Shown: one piece after another, positions 13,835-28,800 of the stretch | Layout of the letters: each line of letters begins with the position of its first letter | Numbering within the stretch: the first letter of the stretch is position 1 | Assembly (NCBI RefSeq): GCF_020184175.1 | Contig: NC_065530.1 | Location: 25,893,260 to 25,957,259, forward strand | DNA length: 64,000 bases | Direction: 5' to 3' | Source of the DNA: Aphis gossypii | Lineage: Eukaryota > Arthropoda > Insecta > Hemiptera > Aphididae | Translations under genes and position numbers: made by a program | Notes under the pieces: model-generated | Database searches by the model: none | What the model was told of the DNA's origin: nothing | Seen by the model: the letters and a program-made list of their open reading frames with translations, nothing else

Positions 13835-16800
13835 CTATATATATATATATTTATAAAAATGTGTATAAATATAAATTCATATAATATATATTATGTATGA
13901 TTGTGTATATAGGGAAATAACATTCTAAACTTATATTTGCTTGCAAGTTTATATATTTATGTCAAACATAAAGCTTTAGTAATCATTCTGGACCAACTGG
14001 ACAAGTGATTCATTTCCCTATGTGGCAATAATTTTGAACCCTGTATTAGCGACAGTTGTAATGTCATCGGTTCTCGTAGAGCCATAAATAAAGCGTGTAG
14101 CCGGATTTCGCAATAACAATAAAAGGCGACATTATATAGTGTTGTAAAATATACGCGAATTACGTATTCCCTTAATTATTATTAGTAAATGTGAAATTAC
14201 CAACAATTCATACACAATACCATCTCTTTCAGTACCAAAATCATTATTTTTATGAAATTACTAAATAATTATCGACCAATTAAGCAATTAAGAATTATTG
14301 GGATGTAGGTAATAACAATTTTTATTTCGTTGGCACAAAAATAAATCATTGAAAGCTTTTATTGTAATAGTCATAATAATAATAATAATAAAAAAATAAA
14401 GCTAGAAAAAATTATGAATACTATAAATAATTATTCTTTTAAATATGTATGATATAATTCGGACTGTATGACTTAAAATAAATTAAAATAATTATATTTT
14501 TTTTAAAAAAAGGAAGTTAATAATATCTTGAAATTAAAAAAAATATATATTATTTTAAGTATAATATGTTTGGTAATTAAAAAGTGTTTACATTATTAAC
14601 TTAAATAAACATTTTTTTTATTACTAAAAAATATATAAATAAAAAAAAATATATTTATTTATGTAATTATGATTTGTAATTAATTAATTATAAATAAACA
14701 CACCCACATATAATACTGATAAACTCAACGTCCATTAAAAAAATAGAATCATAATATTTTAAATTCAAAATAAATGTAACTAAAATATCTAGGTATTGTA
14801 GTCATAATTTAATTTTATATACAAAAAAATAATACTTTTATCATCATTTTTGAGAATTTGTATCATTTTTAAATCCTGAATGTACATTTTTTGTATAATA
14901 TCCAAGCCAAAAGATAAATATCCACTTTTGTAGAAGTTTGCAAGACTATTGCATAAAATTAATTCATTAGTATAATTTTATGCAATTATCAATCACTGTT
15001 GTTTGTCTAACATTCTGTTTGGTGAGTTATAAAATACTTTACATACTCAATACTCGTATCTAATAATTTATAAATTTATAAGTGAAAAAAACAGTTCACA
15101 CTTCTTATTGATGTGTAGCTTACCATAATTATAAAAGAACTTAAATTTTGGGATATTCAAGTCGTTAAAACATAAACCATCTTTTTTTACCACCCCCTGG
15201 AAAATATATCCTAGGCTGACAAATCATTTCCGTTTAGAATCGTTTTCCGTTTACAATAATACCTATCATTGGATTCAAGTTAAATATATCCATTATAGTG
15301 GCCTACTATACAGAAGAGCGTTACTCACTTATGACCATTCTTAAGTGGTCTTTTTTTTTTTTAGTGTAATAATGAAATATGAATTATTGACGGAGCTACA
15401 ACTATTAATATTATAAAAATTATAGTATTATTATTTTTAACTAATGTCTTGTATTTTTGTTATTTTAGTACATTTTTCTTCAACTTATAATTAATAATTA
15501 TTTTTAACAAATTCCATTTACTAGTAGTTAGGTATTACATTTATTCTCAAATAGTTATTCAAACCAAAACAACTTTGTAATTGGATACGCTTGATTTTTT
15601 ATTGTTTTCTGATTTGACTATACTCAAAAGTTCTGCTTAAAAAAAAAAAACATTTAAATTATCAACAACTACCTAATTTTAATTCATCTTTATTAAATTT
15701 TAAATTTGTTTTATAATGTTTATCATATTATTTTAAATTTATATACTATTAAATATAATACATTATAATTCATTTATTGCTACTATATACTTACTTAATT
15801 TTTATGTGTGTTAGATATTTTTAACTTTAGTTATTTAAACTTGTGACACTTAAGTGATAACAATTATAATATTGTTTATTCCATTCAGAATTTTAGATAA
15901 ACTATAAATATATTATTATTTCATTTTTAAAGTAAAACTTTATATTATAACGTCAATCTAATTTTATTCGCCTTAGTGAAACTACGACGTTTCACCCAAC
16001 GATTTTCTTGTCACTTTAAAATTATGTTGAAAACGGTTACTTGCTATAATGAAATATTTTAATATTTTAGATTTATTTAGTTTTACTAAAATAATATCAC
16101 AAAAAAAAAAATAACAAAATGCACTGATCTTCATAATTATTTTTACTACTTACAAACTGTATTTGTCGAATTCCAATCAAAAATTATATAACTTTACTAT
16201 TTTATTTTAAAAAGTTATATATGTCATTATTTTTTACTATAGGTGTGTATAAATTTCATAAACAGATTATAAAATAATAAAAATAAGTTCACACAAATAT
16301 GAGACCAGGTTAGGTTAAGTTCCCCGACCACATTACACAAAGAAATCACAAAAATATTTACTATGTTAGACTAAAGAAATCATGTACTACTAGTTGAATT
16401 AAATTTGCTATTATTAAATGTAAAAAATATAATTTTGAATAATAAGGTAATTTAAAATATTTAAAGAACTTCTACGTACTAATGGTGATATTTTTATTTA
16501 TTTTAAATGCTTGATACATATTAAGTTTAAGTTAAGTTGTTATTTGTATATTTAGTTTAAATTAATTTATAACACAATTAATCTGAGTTTAAATTTCACA
16601 AATCATAATTTAAAAAAATTATATATACATATTAAAATATATATTTATATTAATATATACTAAAAATGTATATAATATATAAGTTTTAAATTGTCTTGGA
16701 TATTGTGTTTAAAGAAAAATCTCGAATCTTAATGATTTTTATAAGTTCAGTTATAATTTTATTTTTGAAAAAAAAATCGATACCGATTTTTAAAATATCA

Positions 16801-19800
16801 AAATAACTTTCGATTTTGATAATATTGGTAGTTAGAGATAGGCAGGTATATATGTATTTTTTAACTTAAAAAATATCAAGTATAAACAGTCTATCTACAA
16901 ATAATACTAAAGACAAATTTAAGGAGTCGTTCATTTTTTTTTTTTTATAGTTTATACGAATAATCGATAATTTCAACACTACAAATTACGCCTATTTTTA
17001 TTTTTATAAAATATTTATCATAAATTATTAAGTTTTATTTAAATATCTACAAATACATTGTGTATATAAAAATAAATCGGTTTATAAGCATTTTTAATAT
17101 AGTTAGAATAATCATTAAACAAACCATGACACAATCAGGAAAAAAATAATGCCTGTGTGTATTTATGATGTTATTAAAACATACATTTAAATATGACAAC
17201 TGGTTTTGACTAACTAATAGGTAAATATTTAAATATTTAATTTTTAACTATTCATATTTTATTGTTCTCTGAAACTATTATAGACTTAAGAAATAGAAAA
17301 TTATAAATATATATTATATTATGCTCAAACATGTACTATATTATATTAAAATGTCTTGAATACATTTTTATTGCCTAAATATAATTGGAACTATAAAAAA
17401 ACTGAACGATTCTCTACCCACAAATATTGGTATCAAATATTGGACAAATATTGCCTTGGGTTACTAAGAGAATCAAAGTAAGGTGTTGGAAAGGTTCCAA
17501 TTCTTAATTTTCATATCGTTCCTATTCAAATACCGGTATTTTTAATTTAGGTTTCAATCTCTGGTCTCAAAGCTTTATGATGTTAAAAAATATTTTTTCT
17601 GAATTTTTTCATAATTAATCTAATCTAATGTTTTGTTGATGTTCCTCTATGTAAAACTATGTCAAAGGTAAATTTAATAATCTTAATTATATAATATTTA
17701 AATTTAAAACCAATTTTTCCTACAAAATGTATATTGTAACTCTTTCCGATTTAAACAGAAGTAAATATCCTACTGTAATATTTAAATATAAGGTTTTTTG
17801 ATAAAAACGTTTTTCTATCCCAGAAAAAAGTCCAACCAAGGTTGGATTATATGCTAAACCAAATATGTCCTCCGATTCCTTCACAAAATTTTAGTGTAAT
17901 TAATTTTAATCATTTAAAAAGATAATTTAATTTTTACTTCAATAGATCATTATAATTTTAAGTTGAGGTTATAAATAAAGTTATTTTATTATATTATATT
18001 TATGTTTTGTTTGATTATAAAACTATAAAAATAATGACCTAATTAAATAAACTTTAATATAAATATTTTATTGTAGTAAAAATAGATTGATCTATTAACT
18101 TTTATTTTTAATTTGGATATCAGTAAAACGCTATTAATTGAACAAAATAAATTTGGTATTTAAAATGTTTATAATAATTTATTTTTATTATTTTTATTGA
18201 TTTATTTATTTATTTTTTTAATTATTGTAAATAAAATTATGTATATAATTTTAACAATATTATAATGTTTTTATTCTAAATGAACAATGTTTATAAATAG
18301 ATCTAGAAAAAAAATATTTAGAATTTAACATGAAACTTAAAGTCTTAAACAAAAGATGCAATATAATTTCTTAGATCAATAAAGTAATTAAATTGGACTG
18401 AAAATACAAAAAGTAAACGAATTGAAGCATACAATTATTGTAGTTAAATAATGGTGAGTAATAAAAATATAAGATAATTAAGAGTTTTCGGTTAAAAAAA
18501 AACCGTATGTGATATAATTATAATATATTAATATAAGTTCTCACAGGGCATAAACTCCTTAATTAAAAGGTAGAACAACAATTATTGTTAAATAAATAAA
18601 ACGTATATGATATTGATTTCAAACTAAATTACTATTTATATATATAATCAACTAAATATGTTCATTTTAATAATTATATTTCTTATTAAAAACACATTTT
18701 TTTTTAATAAAATTCAATTTTTATGATATTGAGCAAGGTTTTATTCAAATATATTAATAATACTTTTATTTAAATCAGAGAAATTTAATCATTTACTCAT
18801 TTAAACTTTTTAAACAGCGGTTTTTTTCATTGATCACTATTCAATTTATGTAAGTAAACACTACTATAAACAAAAAATGCGTTTCAGATTTGACTTACTC
18901 GTTGACTTTTAATTTGAAAACAATAAATAATATTCCTTTCAGGGAACAGTTATGAATATAATATGAAATAAGATTATGTATCATTAATAATCTATGGCAT
19001 AACTTGTTAAAAAAATTTCTTATTGTATGTATTGTAATTAAAATTTTTATTGTTTTTAATTTTCATTATCACTTTTTTATAAAATAATTGTTTCATTTTC
19101 TTTATAATAAATTATAGAAATATTAAAATAATAAACACTTTATTTTTTTTTTTTTAAAATACCCAAAACTAAAAAAATATAACACTGTTAAAAACCATTA
19201 TCCACCTGATAAATTACTTATAATATACAACTTTTTTAGATTAATTTATGTTAGGTTAATACAATCACTTATAATATAATTCAAATAATAAAAAACATAA
19301 ATACGTAATGGATAAAATTAACATTGAAGAATTTATAATAATATTTCTTTGTTCATCTTAGTAATATTTTAGCATGTTCTAAATTTGAAAACTATAACAA
19401 TTTATTTATATATTAAATGTTAAACCATAATTTTTCAAGAACAATTAAGTGTGAGTCACTGAAATTTCTTCAAACCCGTGCCAGATTAATTTTTTTCAAA
19501 AATTATCAATGGGTTTTAGGAACATTTTTAAAACGCTCAGAGAAAATCAAGTAAATTAAAAAAGAAAAAAAAATGTTTAACTGGCTATAAGTTCAACGTA
19601 TAAGGAACTATGTATTTTGAAAATTTTAACAAGTATAGAAAATACTAACATGAGTATTAAATGAAATTATCAAGTGATATTTATTTTATATTTTAAATTT
19701 TTTTATTTTAAATTACAACTCACATGGTATATATTCCTTTATCTTTTGAAGTTCCGATATAAGTAGGTATAAAATGCTATGCGTTATATTGTAATGGCAC

Positions 19801-22800
19801 GTTTTGCGTCGTCGCAGTTGAACTAAACATAAGTATTTTTACCTAACTGCAACTTTATGTATTATTATTATGATATTAGTTTAAAAACATTTGTTTTTTT
19901 TTTTTCATAAATGAATGGCTTGATATGCAATTGTATTATTATATAATTCTGTCATTCTATACTAAATTATAAAGTATATTTTTACATGAAAATTTATAGA
20001 CACAAAAAATAATAAAAAAAAATGTTAATGAATAAAAATATTTATTTTACTTAATTTAATATATCTTAAATTTTGTACAATAAATAAAAAACTTATTGAA
20101 AATTATACATATATATACCTACAATTCCATAAAATTTGTTAAACAATACTTGAAAATGTGTTTGAAGAAATAGTTTTTGAAAAATTAATACTGATGTTAT
20201 ATAATATAGTAACCTAACCTAACCCTAAAATAACCTATTATTAATTCATAATACGTGATGGTTACATGATATGAAACTATTCAAAGATTGCGTTGAGGAA
20301 TTTAAAACAACCGTATTGTTAAAAACAGTTAATACTTATTGTCAATATACAGATAAATAATTGTTGAAACATTTGTTTTCCGTTTCAGGGCAAATTTAAC
20401 TACAATTAATAATATTATGCTAAATTATTATTGGCATATCATTTTATTGGTATTTTATGCTACCTTGTTTGATTTAATTAAACATTAATGAACTTATAAT
20501 GTAATTGAAAGCAGTAGCTGTCTTGTTGTATATTTAAAATAAAGGTGTTACACAGGAATTAATCGAGTAAACAATGTCAGAAAAGTGTTTATCTGATATT
20601 CGAAGGTATATTAATTCTTCGTATGAGGAAAAAATACAAAAATATATTTCTTTTAAGAATAATTATTTTTAGTACTTTTAATTCCTTATTATTCCTTCTT
20701 GTACAATTAGCTGTAAACTTACAAAAATGTAATCATTAAAAGTTACCATGGTTTTTAAAATAACAAAAATAGTGTTATCTTATTTTGTAAAATACATATT
20801 TTATAGTTAATTCAAAGTTGGTATATATTCTAGTATACTAATAATATCAAATAATATTATACATAATATTTTTTCTGATGTACAATTTGTATAAAATTTC
20901 GTTTTGTAATACTAGTTACTACAGAAGAGGTAATAAATTAAATTATTTGAGGTTTTTGAAGATAACTTTTTTAAATTGAAATATCACGATGTTATTAAGA
21001 GCAAATTATTTATTGGAAAAAATAGTATACAAAAACGTAAAATATTCATTTTTGGTGCCAACAAATCAAGGCAGTTAGCCAAATTTAAATCATTTTTTGT
21101 AAAATATTTGTATTTTGTTTAGTTAAAAAAATATATTTTAATAAATAAGGTAGATATTAGGATAATATATTATATATAAAACAAATACATCTATTTTAGT
21201 TTATATAACTGATACTACACGCGCAAATGTATAACAAAAAACAATCGTACCATAGAAATGAATATTATATGATATGCAATCTACATTGTACCATTTAAAA
21301 TTATTGTCATATTAATAAAGGTATACATAGTCAATATGGCATTCATTCTTACTTTTTTTACGAAAATAATTCTTCTGAATACGTTTATGAAACTATATAA
21401 TAGTATTAAAATTAAACTATTGAAAACCGAATTCAAAATTCATTCAAATTTAAAAGTTATTATTTTATTTTATGTACTCGTATATATCAGTAGTTCGTCT
21501 ACATTAGATATTAAAACATTAAGTTTTCCGTCAATGTATTTTTACTTATCATATTATATTAAAAAATTAAATGTATTAAGTCAGCTAAAAATTTAACCGT
21601 TTAAATAAACATACCATTTTTCTAATATTTTAGTAGTTTCTGTCAACCAATTTTATACAATCATTTAACTATGCTAGAATTAAAAAAAAATAAACATGAA
21701 TATTTAAAAAATATATTATATCTATAAATTATCATCATTAAGAATTTTAAATTTAAACTTTTTATAAACCAACAGTGAACCAATGGCATACATCCATACA
21801 TTAAATTAAAAGGGTTTTATTTTATATTCTACGGGAACTCATTTATAGTCAGAATTAGTATACCGACAATTGTATAAAATATTTTTTCCAATTTATCGGG
21901 AAGATTGAGCATTGTTTTCAAAGTTGAAGAAGTATTTTTCTCAGTTTTTACACTTTTTCCATCATATTTACGAAAAATCTAAAGATAAGCAATACAGAAA
22001 TAAACACATTTCAGTGAGTGTGGTATTCGTACAATTGTTTCAAAATGATTATTTTAGAATGTGATGATTTATGTTTCTTTCAAATTAAATTTCACAACAC
22101 AAAATTTAACATTTCTGGCATAGATATGTTGAGTATATAATAAATAGTAGATAAGTGATCAACCCAATGCTTGCAAAGCATAATTTTTTATCAACTTTTG
22201 TTATTATTTGTTACATACTTGTATAATAGATTAAGATACATGGATGTTATTTTTAGTTTAAATTTTTAAATATATGTATATAAATATGTAGTTATATATA
22301 CATAAATGATATAACATCCAGTAGTGAAAACATAGGAAGGTTTAAAATGTTACAACTTACAACGCATCACCAACCCGAAATGTGTTGCATTGTGAAAAAT
22401 GAAAATGTATTTCTACAAAATGACACTCTTCTCTTGTATTGGTAGTATGTAATTTTGCGAAAAACATTGTTAGCATACCTCTATGTAAAAAAAATATTGT
22501 GGTACTACTGATCGACACTACTCAATCATATTACTTGAAATATAATTCTAAGTGGAAATTGTGACATGTGGTCGAGATAACAAATAAAATAACAAAAAAC
22601 ATATTTTAATAATACTGTTTTTTTTTTCACTATGAATAATTTAAATATATTATTATTATACATTTTACCACAGAAATTTGGTATAGTGGTACAAAGTGTA
22701 TTCAAAGTTTAGGTATAATATTTTGTATAAAGACTTCATATTATAAAAAAAAAAAAAAAACCTCTTTCATATAAATTAAATTCAGTTTTTTTGAAGAAGA

Positions 22801-25800
22801 TGTATAATATAGGTATATGGTATAGATATTTATTTAGGAGATAATTAAAAATGTATGTCATTAAATGTTCAAAGTTTCTTTTGAGTTAATTTTTCCAAAG
22901 TTATAATATATATCGTTAAAGGATAAAATCAAAAATAGATATACCTTGATTTCAATATTAAAAGAAATCAATCTCGATGGAAAATGTTACTTTTTTCTTT
23001 GTGGAAAAGTTATTAGCATATTAGAGTAAACCCAAAAGATAATATTTCAAATATCAACCGTCACAGTCGAAAATTCATGAATTATTATACTTGAATCATT
23101 TTAAAATTGATTTATTTTTATTTATACTTCTTTAAATAAAAATAATACATTTGTATTATTTTTTTATAATATTATTGACACCGTAGAGTATACTTGATCA
23201 CCTAAAATATTCAAATTTACTACAATTGTAAAAATTAAAAAAAAAACCATAATTTTTTATCAATAATAATTAACTTTTTTTTTATTAAACTTAATGTATA
23301 ATATTATAGTAAGTTGTTTAAATACTATTTTGAGAAATAGCTATGCATAATTTGAAAATACATTTATATTTGATAACCAAAGTGGTTTACTACGTGAATT
23401 AAAATTGTTATTACTCAGTAACTATTACTAATTCGTAGGAGATCGTTTACATTTTAAAGTATTCGAGTACTGTATCTAAATAGTTTTTGTTACAATTAAA
23501 AATTGATAACGTCTACTATGTATGTAAATTATTATTAAAACACAAATGTACATACTTTTGAAAAGTTATGACATGTTGTTGCAAAATGTCTGTTACAAAG
23601 TATTTGACATTTTGAATTTGTTAAACATACCTATTTATTTCATAGTTCTCTGCTTCAAGGACTTTGTAACTAACTAATAATTAACTTTTACACACCATAA
23701 TAATTTATAATATATCATGAATATTTTTATTTACTGTATTATTTAAATTTTTAAAATTCATTCTAGAATACATGTCACTAAATAAGATTAACTAGCTACA
23801 TGGCAGTAGTTCGTTTTCTTCCGTAGATTTTTTGTTATTATTAATTACAATATTTTAAACCACATTATCTACGACAATACGTTTTTTTAATATATTTTTT
23901 ATCATAAATTAATAAGTTTCAATTCACACATTTTTACAAAATATACATCATACTTGGCATATTATATAGTATTAGTATTATTACTGTAAAGTAAATAATA
24001 CCTTATATTAACTTAAGAAGTCGCCATATATTCATATATTAATATGCCATTTATATAAAATTAAAGCGTTCTAACTACCTACTACTTAAGTTTGTATTAT
24101 TAGTTATATAAACACAGATATCTTTATTGGACTTGAATTATTCACTATAAAATAATTCAATAACATATATGAACAGCTTCCGACATTTTGTATGTTTGAC
24201 GCATATACTGTATGTTTTATATATTCTATAGAAAGCGCATTACAAACAGCTTATATTAAGTTTGTTTTATTAAAATACAGTAATATTAATCTATCATTGT
24301 TCATTAATCACTATATACTTGTAAAAAAAATTATGGGAAAGATACATTGAAGAATTAATGACAAATGTTATTATTTTTACCATAAAAATAATGTTTTGTT
24401 TAATAAATATTATTAATATTTTTAACGTAGACATACAAATTAAATATCTCTTAGTAGGTAATAAATAACTTTCTTTGTGATCAAAATGTGTTAAAAATGT
24501 GTAAGTGTTCTTTTTTTCGTTTATATCAAATTGCGATCAAATGAAAAGTGCTCGTAAAGTATTTATATTGCTATAGTGAAATTTGAGTTTCCTCACGAAC
24601 ATCCAGTATATTCGTCCAAACAAAAAGAAAAATGTTATAGATGCATTCATTTTATTGACCCCATTTTATACTTATTTATAGAGAGAGTAGATAGTAGTAA
24701 CTTAATGATAAAAATCATTAAGCAAGTGTCCCATATTTATTTTTATGACAAAAAAGATAATTACCTATATTAACTAAAGAATCAGTTAAAACTTAAATTT
24801 AAACATCAATAAATAATCAATTGATAAATTTAAAATTGAAATAAAAGTAATAATATTAAGATTAAAAATATATTTTACATTATTGATATGTTAATATTTT
24901 ATAATTTAGTTAAGTTATATTAGTAATTAGCTAAATATAATATGTTCATTTTATTATATATTTATAATTATATTCGACAAATGATTAATTGCTATTAATT
25001 ATACTCTGTATATAATCTTTAATAACTCAGTTACTACTAATACTAATTTAAGTTTAGATATAAAATATACAAATTAAAATAAGAATAAAAAATAGATTTA
25101 CATAAGTAAGAAGGAATTTTAAATTGAAAAAATTAGTAAGTTACTACGTAAAATTATACAAAATATGTAAGTAATTTAAAAAAATCACTATTTAATCAAA
25201 TTTATAAATTATAATTTGAGTAAAAATATAGCTATCCAATCAAGAAATTTAAATAATTATGTATATTTTATATCAATAATCATATGTTCAAGTGTACTAA
25301 TATTTATTTTTTTTATTATAATTTTCCTTGTAGACATTATTCATTTTTTATTTGGGTATTATTGTAATACTAGTTGAATTGCATATTTAAATTTTATTCT
25401 GAAATATATTCATTATAAAATATAGATTTTGCTATGCTTCTAATTTATATCATATATAAAAATGATTATCTACAATATTATATTATAGGTTTTCAAATAA
25501 AATAGAAATTGTAAATGGCGAACCATGGAATGTTTTAGACATTCATTCTGTAATCAGTATGCTACTCCATTCATCTCCCATTTCAATTGAATGGCATACT
25601 CAAATTATGTGCAATCAATGAATAATATACAGGAATACCGTATGTAATAGGAATCCCTTATTATTTAAATTTAATGTTGTTTGCATGGTTATAGTTTGTT
25701 TTAAATTTTAACATAAAATAAAGTAATAGGGATAATCATTTTATTTTTTTTTTTTTAACTCTATTGAATGCATGAATTTAAAACAACAAACTTTTTGAAA

Positions 25801-28800
25801 ACCAAAATTAATACAACATTTATTTTATTTGGAAATATATACTAATTTTATATGTTTAACATAATATATATTGCTTATTTTAGAGCACAAAAAATGTAAA
25901 TATAGTGTATCACATAAATAATATTAGCAATTTATTTATGTTTTGGATAACCTGAAAAAAAGTATATGTGATAACACTAGTTATATGTATAACGAACTTC
26001 TTTTACAATGAATTTAATTTTTTTTAAACAACTTAAATATGATTAAATTATTCACTTTTTTGTTGTTTATACACAGTAAAAAAATATGGGAATAAAGTGA
26101 AGCAATTTTAAAATTTCAATTCAAATTTTAACAGCAAAATTTAATTTTGTTATATATTTAATAACTTTGAATAAATATTCTAAAAAATAAAATCATTCAA
26201 ATAAGTCAATTCTTCAATTTATCAGATTTATAAATAACCTATTAAATTTAATATTGTAACCTATTAAATGTGAACAAAGAAAACATAATTTTATGGATTG
26301 ACAACGCAATTACAAAAAACAAAATTTGATTTATTTTACAGTTTTTACATATTTTTAATATAAATTTAAATTTTTTTATTTTTATATTTTTCACTAACAG
26401 GTATTAAAATACAATGTTTTTTTAGATGAATTAACAAGGATAAGTATATTATTATATTGTTTCTGTAATGTATATTTTACATATATGTACAAATTAGAAT
26501 GTTTTTAACTTCAATAATGTATATTATATTCAGATAATTGATTATTTGAAACAAAATGTAATATTTTTTATTTTTACTAATGACAAATAAATATTAGGTA
26601 AATAAATTTTGTAATTTATTATTATTATTATCACTTACAAAAATATTATTTTCTAACACGGCGATATAGGTATGCAATATTGATACATGAAGTATTAGCT
26701 AGCACAATGAATATATAGTATATTAGATAATATTATTATTATTACGACGTGTGTGATGAGATTGTCACTTTCAATTTATCGTTAAATAAAATAAAATGTT
26801 AATTTATAGAAACTTTTGTTTTATCAATATAATAATAACAACAATAAAAATAACTGTAACTATAATTTCAGTGAAAAAGATTAGCAAACTAGTTATTCTA
26901 GCAAACTGAACGTAAATAATTTTGTAACAAAAAGTATAAAAAATTAAAATAAATCTACCTTAGGTTATATTTTATTATATTTTCTAGTTGACCAAGCAAA
27001 AGTTTCTTTTATGTTCTTCATTGTTTCTATTTTATGAATTTCCATCCTAGTAATAATTATATAACGCCATGTAAGTTAACAAAAATGAATGATTATTATT
27101 TATTTAGTAACTTGTTCTGTTTATAATTGGTATTTAATAATATCTCTATTTAATTATTTGTTAAAATCTTAAATATATCTACTTAATAGTGTATAATAAA
27201 ACATAAATTTAAAAATTATTTTTATGTTTTGCGTACTGATTGTATGTGTAGACCTGAATACATTAGAAAAAGTATGGTTTAAATTAAATAAATTATTTAA
27301 GCTTTTATAATATCTAAGATGTTAACTGTGGAAAATGAAATATTATATACATCATTTTATTTTATTTTATTTTTTTTTAAATTTTATCAGATAGTAGGTG
27401 CAAACAATTTTTTAGCTATCTACGTCGTTAAAAAAATTAATAGTAAGTTCCATTATCAATAAAAAGTAAATTATATACCTATAATTTAATATTTAATTTT
27501 TCTTGTTTATAATATAATAAACATTTTTTTATGTTCTTTTTGTATATTTTTTGCATAATCAAAGAATAAAAAAAAATGTATGTTGTATACGTATATTGCA
27601 TTTATAATGATTTTTTTTATTTAATTCAATACATAGTTTTTTATTCAGTATACCGATACGATATCGATATTTGAAAGCATATTGGTATGGATCATTATTA
27701 TGCTACTTATACTACTTTATACTAAAAAATAAATTACTATATCAATTATTTGATTAGCTTATACTCGTAAGTTAGAATGTTATTTCAATTTTTACACTAA
27801 AAGAGCTAAATAAACTTAATTGGTAAAGAAAAATACTAGTAATAAATATTCATTATTAGATACTAAAGAGAAACAGATTTTTCATTGAAAAATAAAGAGG
27901 TCTTAGTTTTATATATTATATTTACAATGGATTTGTTTTTTCTATAATAATATTTTAATGAAAACAAAATTACTATTAATAAAATTAGATAAAAATATCA
28001 TATATATTGTTTATAATTAGCAAATTTTGTAACTTGTTTTTTTTTTTTTTTTAACAACATCAAAGTAATAATTTCTATTCATTTTTTAACAATATATATA
28101 TATATTATATTTCTACTGAATTAATAATATTCTATATATATTAGATTCTGATTAGTTGTCATAAATAATCTGATTAAAAGACCTAAGAATACTCTTGTGT
28201 ACAGATGGTTTTTAGCTCGATTCATCATTAGCGACCTAACCCCTAAAATGGATGTGATAAATTTGATTTCAAAAGATTAATCTTAGTATTCGTAAAAAAG
28301 TAAGCTGAGCAAAGGAAACGAATGGTTCAGTAAATATTTTCAAACATAGTTTATGTTTTATTTATTTTATTAATAATCATTTCTAAATACCAACAAAAGG
28401 TCAAACTATTTTCATGTTACTAATTATTCATGAAATTCTTTAATTAATTGAAATAGCTTTTAATTAAAATTAAAATTGAATTTTATATTATTTAATAGAA
28501 CACATTATTAACTATGTAAATTTTTAAAATTTAAACTTTCTAGAATTTAGCACCAACCAAGACTTAATTGGGTTTAAAATGATTTTTCACATTGATTTTA
28601 AAATAAATATTTTTTTTTTTTTTCATGAAGACTAGGTATAACTAATAAATTAAGTAATCTCATATAAAGTATCTACATTAATATATAAGAAATGTCTTAA
28701 AAATGTTTTAGCAGTTATTATTAGTTATTTTATACGTTTAAATAACTACACTGTATTTTTTAATTTTTAAGTCAGTGTGAAAATCAATATAAATATGTAG

